DNA from: Janthinobacterium sp. LM6
Lineage (GTDB): Bacteria; Pseudomonadota; Gammaproteobacteria; Burkholderiales; Burkholderiaceae_D
Assembly: GCF_002002885.1 (NCBI RefSeq)
Contig: NZ_CP019510.1
Coordinates: 5,890,001 to 5,954,000, forward strand
Reading direction: 5' to 3'
DNA: 64,000 nt
The notes under the pieces were generated by a model. It did no database searches and was not told where the DNA came from. It saw nothing but the letters and a program-made list of their open reading frames with translations. This document shows positions 18,765 to 29,297 of the stretch, in pieces (the stretch's first letter is position 1; each line of letters begins with the position of its first letter). The translations under genes and the position numbers were made by a program.

Positions 18765-18844
18765 TCTTTGGCCGCTTTACTTTATACTCGCGCATACCCG
18801 ACGCCATTCGTCGCGTCTTGCCACTATTCTGATACCGATTATCG

Positions 18845-20569
18845 ATGAAGCCAGTCCGCCTTCCCGCCGCTGCCACACTCGCGCTGCCACGATGGGCCTT
18901 GTTTGCGCTTGGCCTGCTGTACATCCTGCCTGGCCTGATTGGCCGCGAACCGTGGAAGAACGATGACGCCGCCAGTTTCGGCATCATGTGGACCATGGCG
19001 CATGGCGGCCTGAACGACTGGCTGTGGCCCAATGTGGCCGGCCTGTCGCTGCCCGATGAAGGCCCGCTGGCCTTCTGGCTGGGCGCCATCTTCATCAAGC
19101 TGTTCGGCTGGATCGACGGCGACGTCTTTGGCGCGCGCATGTCGACCATCGGCATCTTCGTCGTCAGCACCCTGTCCGTCTGGTACACCGCCTTCAACCT
19201 GGGACGCCGCAGCGATGCCCAGCCGCTGCGCCTGGCCTTCGGCGGCCAGCCCGAGCCGGACGACTTCGGCCGCACCCTGGCCGATGCCGCCGTGCTCATC
19301 TACCTGGGTTGCCTGGGCCTGCTGCAGCACAGCCACGACATCACGGCCGAAGCGCTGTACGTGTCCCTGATGGCCTATTTGCTGTACCGCGCCGTGCGCT
19401 ACATGGAAGGCCCGTCCGTGCGCAATGCGGCCCTGCTGGGCCTGGCGATGGGCGGCCTGGCCCTGGCGCGCGGCTGGATCACGCCGGCGGCACTGAGCAT
19501 CGCCTTGCTGCTGTGTACTATCTTCCTGCGCCTGCCGTTGCTGCGCAGCATACGCCACCTGGCGCTGGCCATCCTGATCGGCATCGCGCTGACCCTCGTC
19601 TGGCTGCTGCCGGGCGAATGGCTGCAGCCGTACGGCCATTCGCCGCTGCACGCCTGGATGGAGTGGAATTGCCGCCAGTTCAGCGCTCCGAGCCTGAAAA
19701 GCGTGCAGTATTTCTTGCGTGTCGGCATCTGGTTCTTCTGGCCCGCATGGCCTTTCGCCGCCTGGGCCGTGTATGCCTGGCGCCGCCAGCACCACGTGCT
19801 GCACATCGTCGTGCCGCTGACTTTTGTTGCCATGCTGGCAATATTGGGCCTGTGCCATCCCGATCCCGACCCGAGCCAGTTGCTGCCCCTGCTGCCGCCG
19901 CTGGCCGTCATGGCCGCGTTTGGCTTGCTGACCATGAAGCGGGGCGCCATCAACGCCATCGACTGGTTCTCCGTGATGGTGCTGACCATCTGCGCCCTCG
20001 CGCTGTGGCTGTTCTGGTTCGCCATCCTGACCGGCTGGCCGCCAAAACTGGCGCATAACGCCCTGAAACTCATGCCAGGCTTCAAGCCCGAGCTGGACTT
20101 GCTGGCCTTTTTCGTGGCCGCCTGCGTCAGCGCGGGCTGGGTGGCGCTGGTGCACTGGCGCATTTCGCGCCAGCCGGCCGTGCTGTGGCGCGCCGTGGTG
20201 CTGTCGTCCGGCGGCCTGATCCTGATCTGGGTGCTGATCATGACCCTGTTCCTGCCGCCGCTGAACTACAGCAAGAGCTACGCCAGCGTGGCGCACCAGA
20301 TTTCCATTCACCTGCCGCCAGGCAGCAGTTGCATCAACAGCAACGTCGGCGCGGCCCAGCGCGCCTCGTTCGCCTACTTCGGCCACTTGCCGTTTGCCAG
20401 CGTGGGGCAGCAGGAATGCGATGTGTTCCTGTTGCAAGACAGCATCAAGGTTCCTGACAGCAAGGAACAATTGCCCGAGCACCACGGCGCGGACTGGATC
20501 AAGCTGTGGGAAGGGCGCCGCCCCACGGATGATGTGGAACGCTTCCGCCTGTACCAGCGCGTCAGGTAA
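18845..20569 (+). CDS. ArnT-like membrane glycosyltransferase (GT-C fold)
   Basis: A 574-aa integral membrane protein with about 11 hydrophobic segments and a periplasmic C-terminal domain. REPWKNDDAASFG near residue 35 is the acidic first loop typical of the GT39/ArnT/PMT superfamily, whose Asp is catalytic; FGARMSTIGIF and ITAEALYVSLMAYLL follow the same scheme. These enzymes move a sugar from undecaprenyl phosphate to lipid A or other acceptors; the substrate here is unknown. No arn operon is nearby. A terminator follows. Confidence 0.78.
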   Translation: MKPVRLPAAATLALPRWALFALGLLYILPGLIGREPWKNDDAASFGIMWTMAHGGLNDWLWPNVAGLSLPDEGPLAFWLGAIFIKLFGWIDGDVFGARMSTIGIFVVSTLSVWYTAFNLGRRSDAQPLRLAFGGQPEPDDFGRTLADAAVLIYLGCLGLLQHSHDITAEALYVSLMAYLLYRAVRYMEGPSVRNAALLGLAMGGLALARGWITPAALSIALLLCTIFLRLPLLRSIRHLALAILIGIALTLVWLLPGEWLQPYGHSPLHAWMEWNCRQFSAPSLKSVQYFLRVGIWFFWPAWPFAAWAVYAWRRQHHVLHIVVPLTFVAMLAILGLCHPDPDPSQLLPLLPPLAVMAAFGLLTMKRGAINAIDWFSVMVLTICALALWLFWFAILTGWPPKLAHNALKLMPGFKPELDLLAFFVAACVSAGWVALVHWRISRQPAVLWRAVVLSSGGLILIWVLIMTLFLPPLNYSKSYASVAHQISIHLPPGSSCINSNVGAAQRASFAYFGHLPFASVGQQECDVFLLQDSIKVPDSKEQLPEHHGADWIKLWEGRRPTDDVERFRLYQRVR

Positions 20570-20574
20570 GCGGC

Positions 20575-20604
20575 AAAAAAACCGGGCCAGGCCCGGTTTT
20601 TTTA
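20575..20604 (+). terminator. terminator of the glycosyltransferase gene
   Basis: AAAAAACCGGGCCAGGCCCGGTTTTTTT, a GC stem with a T tract six bases after the stop. Confidence 0.85.
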
Positions 20605-20768
20605 TGTCCGCAAGCCAATCACTGCCGACAGCAAAAGTGTTGCTTTTAAATATAGTTAATTACCTAAATTGAACTATAATTGTTTTTTAGATTATAATGA
20701 CGGCTTGCGCGATGGCGGTGTCTTGCTTTCCCGCCCTATTCGTCCCCCAATTCACCATAAGGTTGTCC

Positions 20769-21749
20769 ATGAAAATATTTGCCACACGTACCTTGCCGCT
20801 CATCAGCGCCGCCCTGTTCGCCTTCTCCTTCAGCGCCTCGGCCCAGGCCACCGTGATTGACCTCGGCGTCGCCAACGGCTACTCGGCCTTCATCTTCGGC
20901 AACATTGGCAGCAGCAACGCCAGCGGCTTTACCAGCGTCAGCGGCAGCCTGGCCGCCGGCGGCAATATCTATCTGGAAGGCTACAGCGTCGGCACGAACA
21001 AGAAGCCGGGCAGCGCCGCCAACACGCTGGTCGCCGGTAACAACCTGAACATCGGCGGCGGCAGCATCAACGGTACGGGCGTGTATGGCGTGAGCAATGC
21101 CAACGGCACCGTGACGGCGCCATCGTGGTACCCAACGGGCACCTTCAGCAAGGGCAATGCCTCCACCCTGGACTTTGCAGCTGCCCAGCAGCAACTGACG
21201 ACCCTGTCGGGCGATGTGGCCAAGCTGCAATCGAACGGCACCGTGATTTCGCAATACGGCGGCTTCAAGCTGGTGGGCGACATCAACGCCGACGTCAACG
21301 TCTTCACGATCAATGCAAACGACCTGCATAACCTGAGCCTGGACGTTTCGTCGCTGAAAAGCACGGCCAGCATCATCATCAACGGCACCGCCACCAACAT
21401 CACCATGAGCGGCGGCTTCGACAATTTCGGCAGCTTTACCGACCGTACGCTGCTGAACTTCGCCAATGCCACCACCACCAGCCTGAACAACGTTGGCATC
21501 AACGGCAGCATCCTGGCGCCGAACAGCGCGTTTTCCGGTTCGGGCAGCATGAACGGCACCCTGGTCGCCAATTCGGTCAGCTCGATCAATTACGGCCACG
21601 TCTCGATGAACGGCGCCGGCTTCAACACGGTGAGCGTCTCGGCCGTGCCGGAACCAGGCACCTACGCCATGCTGCTGGCCGGCCTGGGCTTGCTGGCCTT
21701 CGTGCGCCGCCGCACGCCAGCGCGCGCACCGCAAGCCGCAATGGCCTGA
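20769..21749 (+). CDS. choice-of-anchor A family protein with PEP-CTERM sorting signal
   Basis: A 326-aa exported protein. The signal peptide ends near FSFSASAQA. The body is Asn-, Gly- and Ser-rich with the choice-of-anchor A pattern (YSAFIFGNIGSSNAS, SGSLAAGGNI near the start; GINGSILAPNSAF and GTLVANSV near the end). The C-terminus has VPEPGTYAMLLAG, a hydrophobic stretch and RRR: a PEP-CTERM tail processed by an exosortase. AAGG precedes ATG 20769. It probably ends up at the cell surface or in exopolysaccharide matrix; no exosortase or polysaccharide cluster is in the window. The upstream 150 bases are AT-rich and hold the promoter. Confidence 0.88.
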   Translation: MKIFATRTLPLISAALFAFSFSASAQATVIDLGVANGYSAFIFGNIGSSNASGFTSVSGSLAAGGNIYLEGYSVGTNKKPGSAANTLVAGNNLNIGGGSINGTGVYGVSNANGTVTAPSWYPTGTFSKGNASTLDFAAAQQQLTTLSGDVAKLQSNGTVISQYGGFKLVGDINADVNVFTINANDLHNLSLDVSSLKSTASIIINGTATNITMSGGFDNFGSFTDRTLLNFANATTTSLNNVGINGSILAPNSAFSGSGSMNGTLVANSVSSINYGHVSMNGAGFNTVSVSAVPEPGTYAMLLAGLGLLAFVRRRTPARAPQAAMA

Positions 21750-21763
21750 GCTTTACGCTGAAT

Positions 21764-21808
21764 CAATAAAAAACACCGGGCCGCGCGAGCGTCCCGGTGT
21801 TTTTTATT
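21764..21808. terminator. bidirectional terminator between the PEP-CTERM gene and the acyl-CoA ligase gene
   Basis: CAATAAAAAACACCGGG pairs with CCCGGTGTTTTTTATTG across a 12-base loop. T tracts on both strands serve the two convergent genes. Confidence 0.88.
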
Positions 21809-21823
21809 GCGCGGGCGAAAGAC

Positions 21824-23503
21824 TTAGTCCCCGCTCAGCCCCAGATCCGTCGCCACCTGCTTGCGCAGCAGGTATTTCTGGATCTTGCCCGTCACCGTCA
21901 TGGGGAATTCCTCGACGAAGCGCACGTAGCGGGGAATCTTGTAATAGGCGATCTGCCCGTCACAAAAGGCGCGGATGTCCTCGCTGGTGGCCTGCGTGCC
22001 CGGACGCAAGATGATGCAGGCGCATAACTCTTCACCATACTTGGCATCCGGCACGCCCACGCATTGCACGTCGAGCACGCTCGGGTGGCGGTACAGGAAT
22101 TCCTCGACTTCGCGCGGATAGATGTTTTCGCCGCCGCGGATGACCATGTCCTTCGAGCGGCCGACGATGCTGCAAAAACCGTAGTCGTCGATGACGGCCA
22201 GGTCGCCCGTGTGCATCCAGCGCGCCGCATCGATGGCCTCGCTGGTTTTTTCAGGATCGCCCCAGTAGCCCTGCATCACGGAATAGCCGCGCGTGAGCAA
22301 TTCGCCCTTTTCACCGCGCGGCACGATCCGCCCTTCCGCATCGACGATTTTCACTTCCAGGTGCGGATGGACGCGGCCGATGGACGACACGCGCATTTCG
22401 CGCGGATCCTCGATCGCCGTCTGGAAACTGACGGGCGACGTTTCCGTCATGCCATACGCGATCGTGATTTCCGCCATGTGCATCAATTCGATGACCCGCG
22501 TCATGACTTCCATCGGGCATGGCGAACCGGCCATGATGCCGGTGCGCAAATTCGACAGGTCGTATTGCTTGAAATCAGGATGGTCGAGGATGGCGATGAA
22601 CATGGTCGGCACGCCGTGCAGTCCCGTGCAGCGCTCGGCCTGCACCGTTTCCAGCACGGCTTTCGGGTCGAAGCCTTCACCGGGAAACACCATGGCCGCG
22701 CCATGCGTGACGCAGGCCAGGTTGCCCAGCACCATGCCGAAGCAGTGGTACAGGGGCACGGGAATGCACAAGCGGTCCTGCTGCGTCAGGCGCATGGCTT
22801 CGCCGATGAAGAAACCGTTGTTCAGGATATTGTGGTGCGTCAAGGTGGCGCCCTTCGGCGCGCCCGTGGTGCCGGACGTGAACTGAATGTTGACGGCGTC
22901 GTCAAACTGCAAGGTAGCGCTCACTTCTTCCAGGTGCGCCAGGTCGGCGTCGGCAATGCCGTCCATCACCGCGTCGAAGTTGTGCATGCCCGGCGTGGCG
23001 GCCGCGCCCAGGCGGATGACGTGGCGCAATTGCGGCAGGCGCGGCGACTGCAGGGCGCCGGCGCGCGAACGGGCGATTTCCGGCACCACGTCTTGCACGA
23101 TGGCCAGGTAATCGCTGGACTTGAAGCTGGGTGACAGGATCAGCGCGCTGCATTGCACCTTGTCGAGCACGTATTCGAGTTCCGAACGCCGGTAGGCGGG
23201 GTTGATGTTGACCATGATCAAGCCGGCTTTCGCCGTGGCAAACTGGGTCAGCACCCATTCGGCGCAGTTTTGCGACCAGATGCCGACCCGGTCGCCCGGC
23301 TGCAAGCCCAGCTTCAGCAAGCCGGCGGCCAGGCGGTGCACGCGCTGCTGGAATTCCAGATACGTCCAGCGCACGTTCTGGTGCGCCACGATCAGGGCGT
23401 CGTGCTGGCCGTAGCGGGCGGCAATGCCGTCCAGGTAAGCGCCTATCGTTTCGCCGATCAACGGCGTCTCGTGGGCGCCATGTACATAACTCATTGCTTG
23501 CAT
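21824..23503 (-). CDS. AMP-binding acyl-CoA synthetase
   Basis: A 559-aa ATP-dependent ligase that activates a carboxylic acid, probably a medium- or long-chain fatty acid, to its CoA thioester. Motifs are [20 protein letters not shown] (P-loop), [11 protein letters not shown], the [24 protein letters not shown] region and the C-terminal Lys in [13 protein letters not shown]. The ATG at 23503 has GGAG eight bases upstream; the open frame further up is spurious. It is divergent from polB. Confidence 0.9.
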   Translation of the reverse strand: MQAMSYVHGAHETPLIGETIGAYLDGIAARYGQHDALIVAHQNVRWTYLEFQQRVHRLAAGLLKLGLQPGDRVGIWSQNCAEWVLTQFATAKAGLIMVNINPAYRRSELEYVLDKVQCSALILSPSFKSSDYLAIVQDVVPEIARSRAGALQSPRLPQLRHVIRLGAAATPGMHNFDAVMDGIADADLAHLEEVSATLQFDDAVNIQFTSGTTGAPKGATLTHHNILNNGFFIGEAMRLTQQDRLCIPVPLYHCFGMVLGNLACVTHGAAMVFPGEGFDPKAVLETVQAERCTGLHGVPTMFIAILDHPDFKQYDLSNLRTGIMAGSPCPMEVMTRVIELMHMAEITIAYGMTETSPVSFQTAIEDPREMRVSSIGRVHPHLEVKIVDAEGRIVPRGEKGELLTRGYSVMQGYWGDPEKTSEAIDAARWMHTGDLAVIDDYGFCSIVGRSKDMVIRGGENIYPREVEEFLYRHPSVLDVQCVGVPDAKYGEELCACIILRPGTQATSEDIRAFCDGQIAYYKIPRYVRFVEEFPMTVTGKIQKYLLRKQVATDLGLSGD

Positions 23504-23635
23504 GCTGTCTCCAGGGTAACGGCGCGGCGCGCTCTTCTTATGGTCATCGACTACAAAAATTATAGCCGCAACCGCCCCCGCCCTGCACCAGCTTGCTGTA
23601 ATGTGCAGGCCAGCACACCCGACATTCACGGCACC

Positions 23636-25999
23636 ATGACAGGCAACACGCAGCACCCGCCCGAACAGGGCTTCATCCTGACCCGCCACTGGCGCGACAC
23701 GCCCGCCGGCACGGAGGTCGATTTCTGGCTGGCAACGGACGCCGGGCCCCGCCACGTGCGCCTGCCCGTGCAGACGGCCGTCGCCTTCCTTCCCATGGAG
23801 CAACAGGAACAGGCGCAACAGCTGTTGCGCGGTGAGCGCCACGCGGAGCTGCGTCCCCTGTCGCTGTGCGATTTCCACCATCGCCCCGTGCTGGGACTGT
23901 ACTGCAAGCAATACCGGCATTTGCTGAAGCTGGAAAAGCAGCTGCGCGCGCACGGCATCGACGTGTATGAAGCCGACATCCGCCCGCCCGAGCGCTATCT
24001 GATGGAGCGTTTTATTACGGCGCCGGTGACATTCAGCGGAGAAACACTGCAGGAAGTGCAGCTGAAACCGGCGCCCGGCTACCGTCCCGCATTAAAACTG
24101 GTGTCGCTCGACATCGAGACGACGGCGCATGGCGAGCTGTATTCGCTGGCCCTGGAAGGCTGCGGCCAGCGCCAGGTCTACATGCTGGGCCCGCCAAACG
24201 GCGTCGACGGGGAACGCGACTTCGACCTCGACTACTGCGACTCGCGCGCACAGATCCTCGAACGCCTGAACACGTGGATGGAGCGCCACGACCCGGACGC
24301 CATCATCGGCTGGAACCTGGTGCAGTTCGACTTGCGCGTGCTCAAGCAACATGCCGAGCGTTATCAAGTACCGTTGAGGCTGGGACGGGGCGGCGCCGTG
24401 ATGGAATGGCGCGAACATGGCGGCAAGCAGGAGCACTATTTTGCCGCCGCCGCGGGCCGGCTGATCATCGACGGCATCGAAGCGTTAAAATCGGCGACGT
24501 GGAACTTTTCCTCGTTCAGCCTGGAAAACGTGGCGCAAACCTTATTGGGCGAAGGCAAGTCCATCGACAATCCCTACCAGCGCATGGCCGAGATCGACCG
24601 GCGTTTCCACGAAGACAAGCCGGCGCTGGCCCGCTACAACCTCAAGGATTGCGAGCTGGTCACGCGCATCTTCGCCAAGACCGAGCTGCTGACCTTCCTG
24701 CTGGAACGGGCCAGCGTGACGGGCCTGGCGGCTGACCGCAGCGGCGGCTCCGTGGCAGCCTTCGAACATTTGTACTTGCCGCTGATGCACCGGCAGGGTT
24801 ACGTGGCGCCCAACCTGGGCGATATTTCCGGTGAAAACAGCCCCGGCGGCTTCGTCATGGATTCGCAGTCGGGACTGTACGATTCCGTGCTCGTGCTCGA
24901 CTACAAAAGCCTGTACCCGTCCATCATCCGCACTTTCCTCATCGACCCCGTCGGCCTGGTGGTGGGCACCAGCGGCGACGAAGCCGATACCGTGCCCGGC
25001 TACCGGGGCGCGCAGTTTTCGCGTGTGAAACATTGCCTGCCGGCCATCGTGGAACAGGTGTGGCAGGGCCGCGAGACGGCCAAGCGCGAGCGCAATGCAC
25101 CGCTGTCGCAAGCGTTAAAGATCATCATGAACGCGTTTTACGGCGTGCTGGGATCCAGCGGCTGCCGCTTTTTCGACCCGCGCCTGGCTTCGTCGATCAC
25201 CCTGCGCGGCCACGACATCATGCACCGCACGCGCGAACTGATCACCGGGCAGGGGTATCAGGTGATCTATGGCGACACGGATTCCACCTTCGTGTGGCTG
25301 AAAACGGCACATACGGATGAAGAGGCGGGCAAGATCGGCCGCGCCCTGGTGGCGCATGTGAACGCCTGGTGGGACCAGCATCTGCGCGAGGAATTCGGCC
25401 TGGACAATGCGCTGGAGCTGGAGTTCGAGACGCATTACCGGCGCTTCCTGATGCCCACCATCCGCGGCTCGGAAGAAGGCAGCAAGAAGCGCTATGCCGG
25501 CCTGGTCGGCAAGCCCGACGGCAGCGAGCAGATGGTCTACAAGGGCCTGGAAACGGTGCGCAGCGACTGGACGCCGCTGGCGCAGCAATTCCAGCAAGCC
25601 TTGTACCTGCGCATCTTCCAGCGCGACGCCTACCAGGACTACGTGCGCGACTACGTGGCGCGCACGGTGCGCGGCGAATTCGACGCTTTATTGGTCTACC
25701 GCAAGCGCCTGCGCCGCCCGCTCGACGATTACCAGCGCAACGTGCCGCCCCACGTGCGCGCGGCGCGCACGGCCGACGCCTACAACCTGGCGCAGGGCCG
25801 GCCGCTGCAATACCAGAACGGCGGCTGGATCAGCTATGTCATCACGGTGGCGGGGCCGGAACCGCTGGAAACGCAGCGCTCGCCCATCGACTACCAGCAT
25901 TACCTGACGCGCCAGCTGCAACCGGTGGCGGACGCGATATTGCCGTTTCTGGGCGACGATTTTTCGCGCCTCGTATCGGGCCAGCAGGATTTGTTTTAG
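23636..25999 (+). CDS. polB: DNA polymerase II
   Basis: A 787-aa family B polymerase, close to E. coli Pol II (783 aa), involved in damage bypass and restart. The 3'-5' exonuclease motif is VSLDIETT near residue 155, with later DPDAIIGWN and YNLKDCE. The polymerase motifs are [12 protein letters not shown], the [18 protein letters not shown] helix and [11 protein letters not shown]. All catalytic Asp residues are present. The ATG at 23636 precedes the first homologous residues. No LexA box (CTGT-N8-ACAG) was found in the 130 bases before it, unlike the SOS-induced E. coli gene. Confidence 0.93.
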   Translation: MTGNTQHPPEQGFILTRHWRDTPAGTEVDFWLATDAGPRHVRLPVQTAVAFLPMEQQEQAQQLLRGERHAELRPLSLCDFHHRPVLGLYCKQYRHLLKLEKQLRAHGIDVYEADIRPPERYLMERFITAPVTFSGETLQEVQLKPAPGYRPALKLVSLDIETTAHGELYSLALEGCGQRQVYMLGPPNGVDGERDFDLDYCDSRAQILERLNTWMERHDPDAIIGWNLVQFDLRVLKQHAERYQVPLRLGRGGAVMEWREHGGKQEHYFAAAAGRLIIDGIEALKSATWNFSSFSLENVAQTLLGEGKSIDNPYQRMAEIDRRFHEDKPALARYNLKDCELVTRIFAKTELLTFLLERASVTGLAADRSGGSVAAFEHLYLPLMHRQGYVAPNLGDISGENSPGGFVMDSQSGLYDSVLVLDYKSLYPSIIRTFLIDPVGLVVGTSGDEADTVPGYRGAQFSRVKHCLPAIVEQVWQGRETAKRERNAPLSQALKIIMNAFYGVLGSSGCRFFDPRLASSITLRGHDIMHRTRELITGQGYQVIYGDTDSTFVWLKTAHTDEEAGKIGRALVAHVNAWWDQHLREEFGLDNALELEFETHYRRFLMPTIRGSEEGSKKRYAGLVGKPDGSEQMVYKGLETVRSDWTPLAQQFQQALYLRIFQRDAYQDYVRDYVARTVRGEFDALLVYRKRLRRPLDDYQRNVPPHVRAARTADAYNLAQGRPLQYQNGGWISYVITVAGPEPLETQRSPIDYQHYLTRQLQPVADAILPFLGDDFSRLVSGQQDLF

Positions 26000-26272
26000 A
26001 TCAATTTTGCTGACCAGCATGGCCAAGCTGGGGTAATATCGGCGCCTGCCGGGCTTATCTGGCCCTGTCTGCGGGCGTTGTACGCTGCGGCAGCGTAAAA
26101 TACGCCATGGCGAAAGAATAAGAACTGCACGAAGAAGAAGATGCCATTCCAGACGAGAATCGTTCGCAACAGGATTTTCCACGCTGAAATGGCGCATAAT
26201 TTCACACTATGTTGAACCAGCGGACAGCGCGTTTAGCCGTCTGCCCCGCTAATTTTTGAATGAATTGATACC
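26000..26272. other. intergenic region between polB and the enoyl reductase gene
   Basis: About 270 bases. A leftward 69-codon frame (25996-26205) has a hydrophobic first half, but it overlaps the end of polB and has no ribosome site. I see no convincing gene or terminator. The promoter of the next gene is expected near 26200. Confidence 0.4.
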
Positions 26273-27589
26273 ATGACCGAGATCACGTCCTTAAGAGACA
26301 TCCCGCAAAAAAATATCTTCCGCAAGGGCGACACCTTTGTGCTGTTCGGCGAGCTGTTCGGCCGCGGCTATGTGAATGGCTTGCTGGACGAAGCGCGCAA
26401 GGCGGGCATGAATATCGTCGGCATGACGGTCGGCCGCCGCGATGAAAACATGGCGCTGCGCCCGCTGAACGCGGAAGAGCTGGCCGAAGCCGAAGCCAAC
26501 CTGGGCGGCCGCATCATCAATGTGCCGCTGATGGCCGGTTTCGACCTGGACGCGCCAGCCGGCGAGCCGACCCCGACGGCCCTGCTGGCCGACATGACCC
26601 TGAAAAGCTGGCAAGAAGACAAGCTGGACTGGGCACAGATCGAACGCTGCCGCGAAGCCGGCATCGCCCGCTTCAGCGCTTCCGTGGCGAAAGCCATGGC
26701 CGAGCTGGACAGCCTGATTCCTGACGGCAGCAATGTGTATTTCGCCCACACCATGGCCGGCGGCATTCCGAAGGTCAAGGTCTTCCTGGCCATCGCCAAC
26801 CGCATCTACAAGGGCCGCGGCGAGCGCTTCATGTCCTCGCGCGCCCTGCTCGACAGCGACCTGGGCAAGCTGATCCTAATGAACTTCGACGAAGTCACGG
26901 CCAACACGCTGCAACACCTGATCGACGGCAGCGCCGCCATCCGCGCCCGCATCGAGCAAGCTGGCGGCCAGGTGCGCTACAGCGCCTATGGCTACCATGG
27001 CACGGAGATCTTGATCGACGGCAAGTACCAGTGGCAAACGTATAGCAACTACACGCAAGGCCTGGCCAAGATGCGCCTGGAAAACGTGGCCAAGGCCGCG
27101 TGGGAAAAAGGCATCAAGGCGACCGTCTTCAATTGCCCGGAAATCCGCACGAATTCGTCCGACATCTTCGTCGGCGTGGAACTGTCCCTGTTCCCCCTGC
27201 TCGACGCGCTGAAAAAAGAAGGCGGCGCAGCCTGGGCCGAAGAGCAATGGAAAATCTGCCAGGGCTTGCTGGAAGACGGCGTTTCGCTGCAAGACTTGCT
27301 CGACCGTATCGCCGCCTACAATGGCGACGCCACGAGCGTGCAGTTCCGCAACTTCGCCGCCTGGCCGATGGACAACACGCCAGAGCTGGCCGACGTCATG
27401 ATCGGCACCTCGGACGACATCACCAAGCTGCACAAGGACCGCAAGGAACTGATCACCGACCACCTGAGCTCGCTGGTCCTGGAAGGCACGGGCCCGCTGA
27501 TGTTCCACGCCATGTCTGAGCCGCAAGCGCCCGTCGTCTGGCTCAACCACGACATCATCGCGCGCCAGCTGAACTCCGTGCATAACTGA
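26273..27589 (+). CDS. FabMG-like enoyl-ACP reductase family protein (tentative)
   Basis: A 438-aa cytosolic protein: FVLFGELFGRGYVNGLL at the start, then NIVGMTVGRRDEN, an N-terminal nucleotide-binding-like region, SNVYFAHTMAGGIPK in the middle and YSAYGYHGTEILI. From memory this is the family NCBI names 'enoyl ACP reductase FabMG', described from a triclosan-tolerance screen. The GELFGRG and Y-x-Y-H-G-T-E motifs could form the cofactor and catalytic sites. There are no neighbours in fatty acid synthesis. The gene is well formed and ends in its own terminator. The functional name is the weak part of this call. Confidence 0.55.
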   Translation: MTEITSLRDIPQKNIFRKGDTFVLFGELFGRGYVNGLLDEARKAGMNIVGMTVGRRDENMALRPLNAEELAEAEANLGGRIINVPLMAGFDLDAPAGEPTPTALLADMTLKSWQEDKLDWAQIERCREAGIARFSASVAKAMAELDSLIPDGSNVYFAHTMAGGIPKVKVFLAIANRIYKGRGERFMSSRALLDSDLGKLILMNFDEVTANTLQHLIDGSAAIRARIEQAGGQVRYSAYGYHGTEILIDGKYQWQTYSNYTQGLAKMRLENVAKAAWEKGIKATVFNCPEIRTNSSDIFVGVELSLFPLLDALKKEGGAAWAEEQWKICQGLLEDGVSLQDLLDRIAAYNGDATSVQFRNFAAWPMDNTPELADVMIGTSDDITKLHKDRKELITDHLSSLVLEGTGPLMFHAMSEPQAPVVWLNHDIIARQLNSVHN

Positions 27590-27613
27590 TTCCAGCATCG
27601 CCGCAGTCTGACC

Positions 27614-27649
27614 ACGCCGTCCCCGGTTCGCGCCCGGGACGGCGTTTTT
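27614..27649 (+). terminator. terminator of the FabMG-like gene
   Basis: ACGCCGTCCC and GGGACGGCGT form a long GC stem followed by TTTTT. Confidence 0.85.
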
Positions 27650-27743
27650 CATGCAAGGACAGCGCCCGATAAATGGGCTAAACCGTTTGCAAAGCAAAAA
27701 ACTTGCCGGATCACGATAAATCAGTGATAATGCGTCTCGCGTT

Positions 27744-27830
27744 GCCGGGATGGCGGAATAGGTAGACGCACGGGACTCAAAATCCCGCGCTGGAAACAGC
27801 GTGCCGGTTCGATTCCGGCTCCCGGCACCA
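27744..27830 (+). tRNA. tRNA-Leu (anticodon CAA)
   Basis: The acceptor stem GCCGGGA/TCCCGGC encloses a 5-bp anticodon stem CGGGA/TCCCG with loop CTCAAAA, giving anticodon CAA. A long variable arm (CGCTGGAAACAGCG) and the T arm GGTTCGATTCC confirm a class II tRNA. CCA is encoded at 27828-27830. Total length is 87 bases. Confidence 0.95.
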
Positions 27831-28231
27831 CCAGACATCGCAGCACCAGAAAACAACCACTCATTCTCAGGATCGGGTGGTTTTTTTTCGCCTGATTTTC
27901 CACACTTGCGCCGCCCCCTCCGTGTCAAATGCGCACCCTGTGCACCCAACTTGCTAGTCATGCGCCGCAGCACCGGCCGCGCACGCCCTGCAAACGGTGA
28001 AAATGGAGTATTTCATGCTGTCAAGAAAATCTTGCATTGCAATAAAAAGATGTGGTTCAAAAGTAAATTAATTTATAGCCAATATTTCATTTTGCCGGAG
28101 CAAGCGGCATACTAGGGCCTCAGGCAATCGCCCACATTACGGCTCACGCCTGGGCATGCAAGCTGCCGTCATGCCTCGCCATACAGGATGTTCAATGTCC
28201 ATAAATTTTTCGATCTTACCTTCCGCTGCCT
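27831..28231. other. AT-rich leader between tRNA-Leu and the radical SAM operon
   Basis: About 400 bases with a marked AT-rich patch at 28010-28100, probably promoter DNA for the operon that follows. I looked for a repeated tRNA 3' end that would mark an integration site and saw none here or near 31770. No gene is supported. Confidence 0.45.
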
Positions 28232-29293
28232 ATGAACTCCCTCTCTGAACTTGCGTCCGCCACGAAGCAAAATGACTTTGCCTATTTTCGTGAACTCAAT
28301 GCGCGGCTGGGAACCCTCAAGGCGGCCAACTATGATGTGGCGTCAAAATGCAATTTGCGTTGCGAGGGCTGCCTGTTCTTCGAAGGCGAGGAAAACGAAG
28401 GACACGAAGACAGCCGTTCGCTTGCCGAATGGGATGCCCTGTTTGCCGCCGATGCGGCGCGTGGCGTCACGCTGGCCTACATGGCGGGCGCGGAACCGAG
28501 CTTGGTGCCCGACAGGCTGCGCGCGGCCCAAAAGTACATCCCGCATGGCATCGTATTTACCAATGGCACGATACGCTTGCCGGACGATATCTTTTATCGC
28601 ATCCATATCTCTTCCTGGGGTGTCGATGAAATCGGCAGTTCATTGCGCGCCGGCGACGTGCTGACCAAGGCGATGAACAATTACCGCGACGACCCGCGTG
28701 CCGTTTGCGTGTTTACCATTACCTCCCTGAATATCAAGCAGATCATGATCATGGCAGAGCTTGCCAACAGTCACGGCTTGCCGCTCACCTTCAGCTATTT
28801 CAGTCCCACTACCCGCTATCTGGACAAGCTGGAAAACAAGGCCGATAACGACAAGGCGTATTTCCGCATCAGCAGTGCCACGCAGAGCCTGGCCCTGACG
28901 CAAGCCGATTTTGCCCATGCACGCGCGGAAATTGTGCGCGCCATGCTGGCCTATCCGGAAACGGTGCAATACTCCCTGCACTACGACGACTGGGTCACGG
29001 GCGACAAGCTGTATGACATTGATCCCGTCACCAAGATCGCCAGGAACTGCGGTTTTCGCGTCACCAAGCAAGTGCATGTGCATGTCGATCATCAACCGGG
29101 CAAGGGCAAGTGCTGCAGTTCGAATATCGATTGCAGCAACTGCCGCGCTTATGCGATGGGACAATCGACCTATCTGTCGCGTATCCGCGAAGCCGTCAGA
29201 AAACCGGAAGAACTCGCCAAATGGATTGAAGTCAGGGAAATCTGGGCCAGCCTGTTCCTGAACGCCGATCAATCGGCCACCGCCCACCGGTAA
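28232..29293 (+). CDS. radical SAM protein
   Basis: A 353-aa enzyme. The [4Fe-4S] motif is CNLRCEGC (CxxxCxxC) near residue 47. It is followed by an AdoMet-binding-like AGAEPSL stretch and VFTNGTI. A Cys-rich region near the C-terminus (KCCSSNIDCSNCRAY) could hold an auxiliary cluster. The substrate is unknown. The gene is followed five bases later by an MBOAT acyltransferase and then an SGNH-like protein, suggesting joint action on a surface or secreted molecule. Ribosome binding sites in this operon are weak. Confidence 0.82.
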   Translation: MNSLSELASATKQNDFAYFRELNARLGTLKAANYDVASKCNLRCEGCLFFEGEENEGHEDSRSLAEWDALFAADAARGVTLAYMAGAEPSLVPDRLRAAQKYIPHGIVFTNGTIRLPDDIFYRIHISSWGVDEIGSSLRAGDVLTKAMNNYRDDPRAVCVFTITSLNIKQIMIMAELANSHGLPLTFSYFSPTTRYLDKLENKADNDKAYFRISSATQSLALTQADFAHARAEIVRAMLAYPETVQYSLHYDDWVTGDKLYDIDPVTKIARNCGFRVTKQVHVHVDHQPGKGKCCSSNIDCSNCRAYAMGQSTYLSRIREAVRKPEELAKWIEVREIWASLFLNADQSATAHR

Positions 29294-29297
29294 TCGA

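Noticed and set aside
18592..20485. Long leftward reading frames opposite the glycosyltransferase gene
   Set aside because: They are Gln-, His- and Arg-rich antisense shadows of a clearly coding membrane protein gene, as is common in GC-rich DNA.
25996..26205. Leftward 69-codon hydrophobic reading frame after polB
   Set aside because: No ribosome site, overlap with the end of polB, and no recognisable motif.
28343..28606. Possible small antisense gene within the radical SAM gene
   Set aside because: No start signal, and the opposite strand shows the CNLRCEGC motif in frame.
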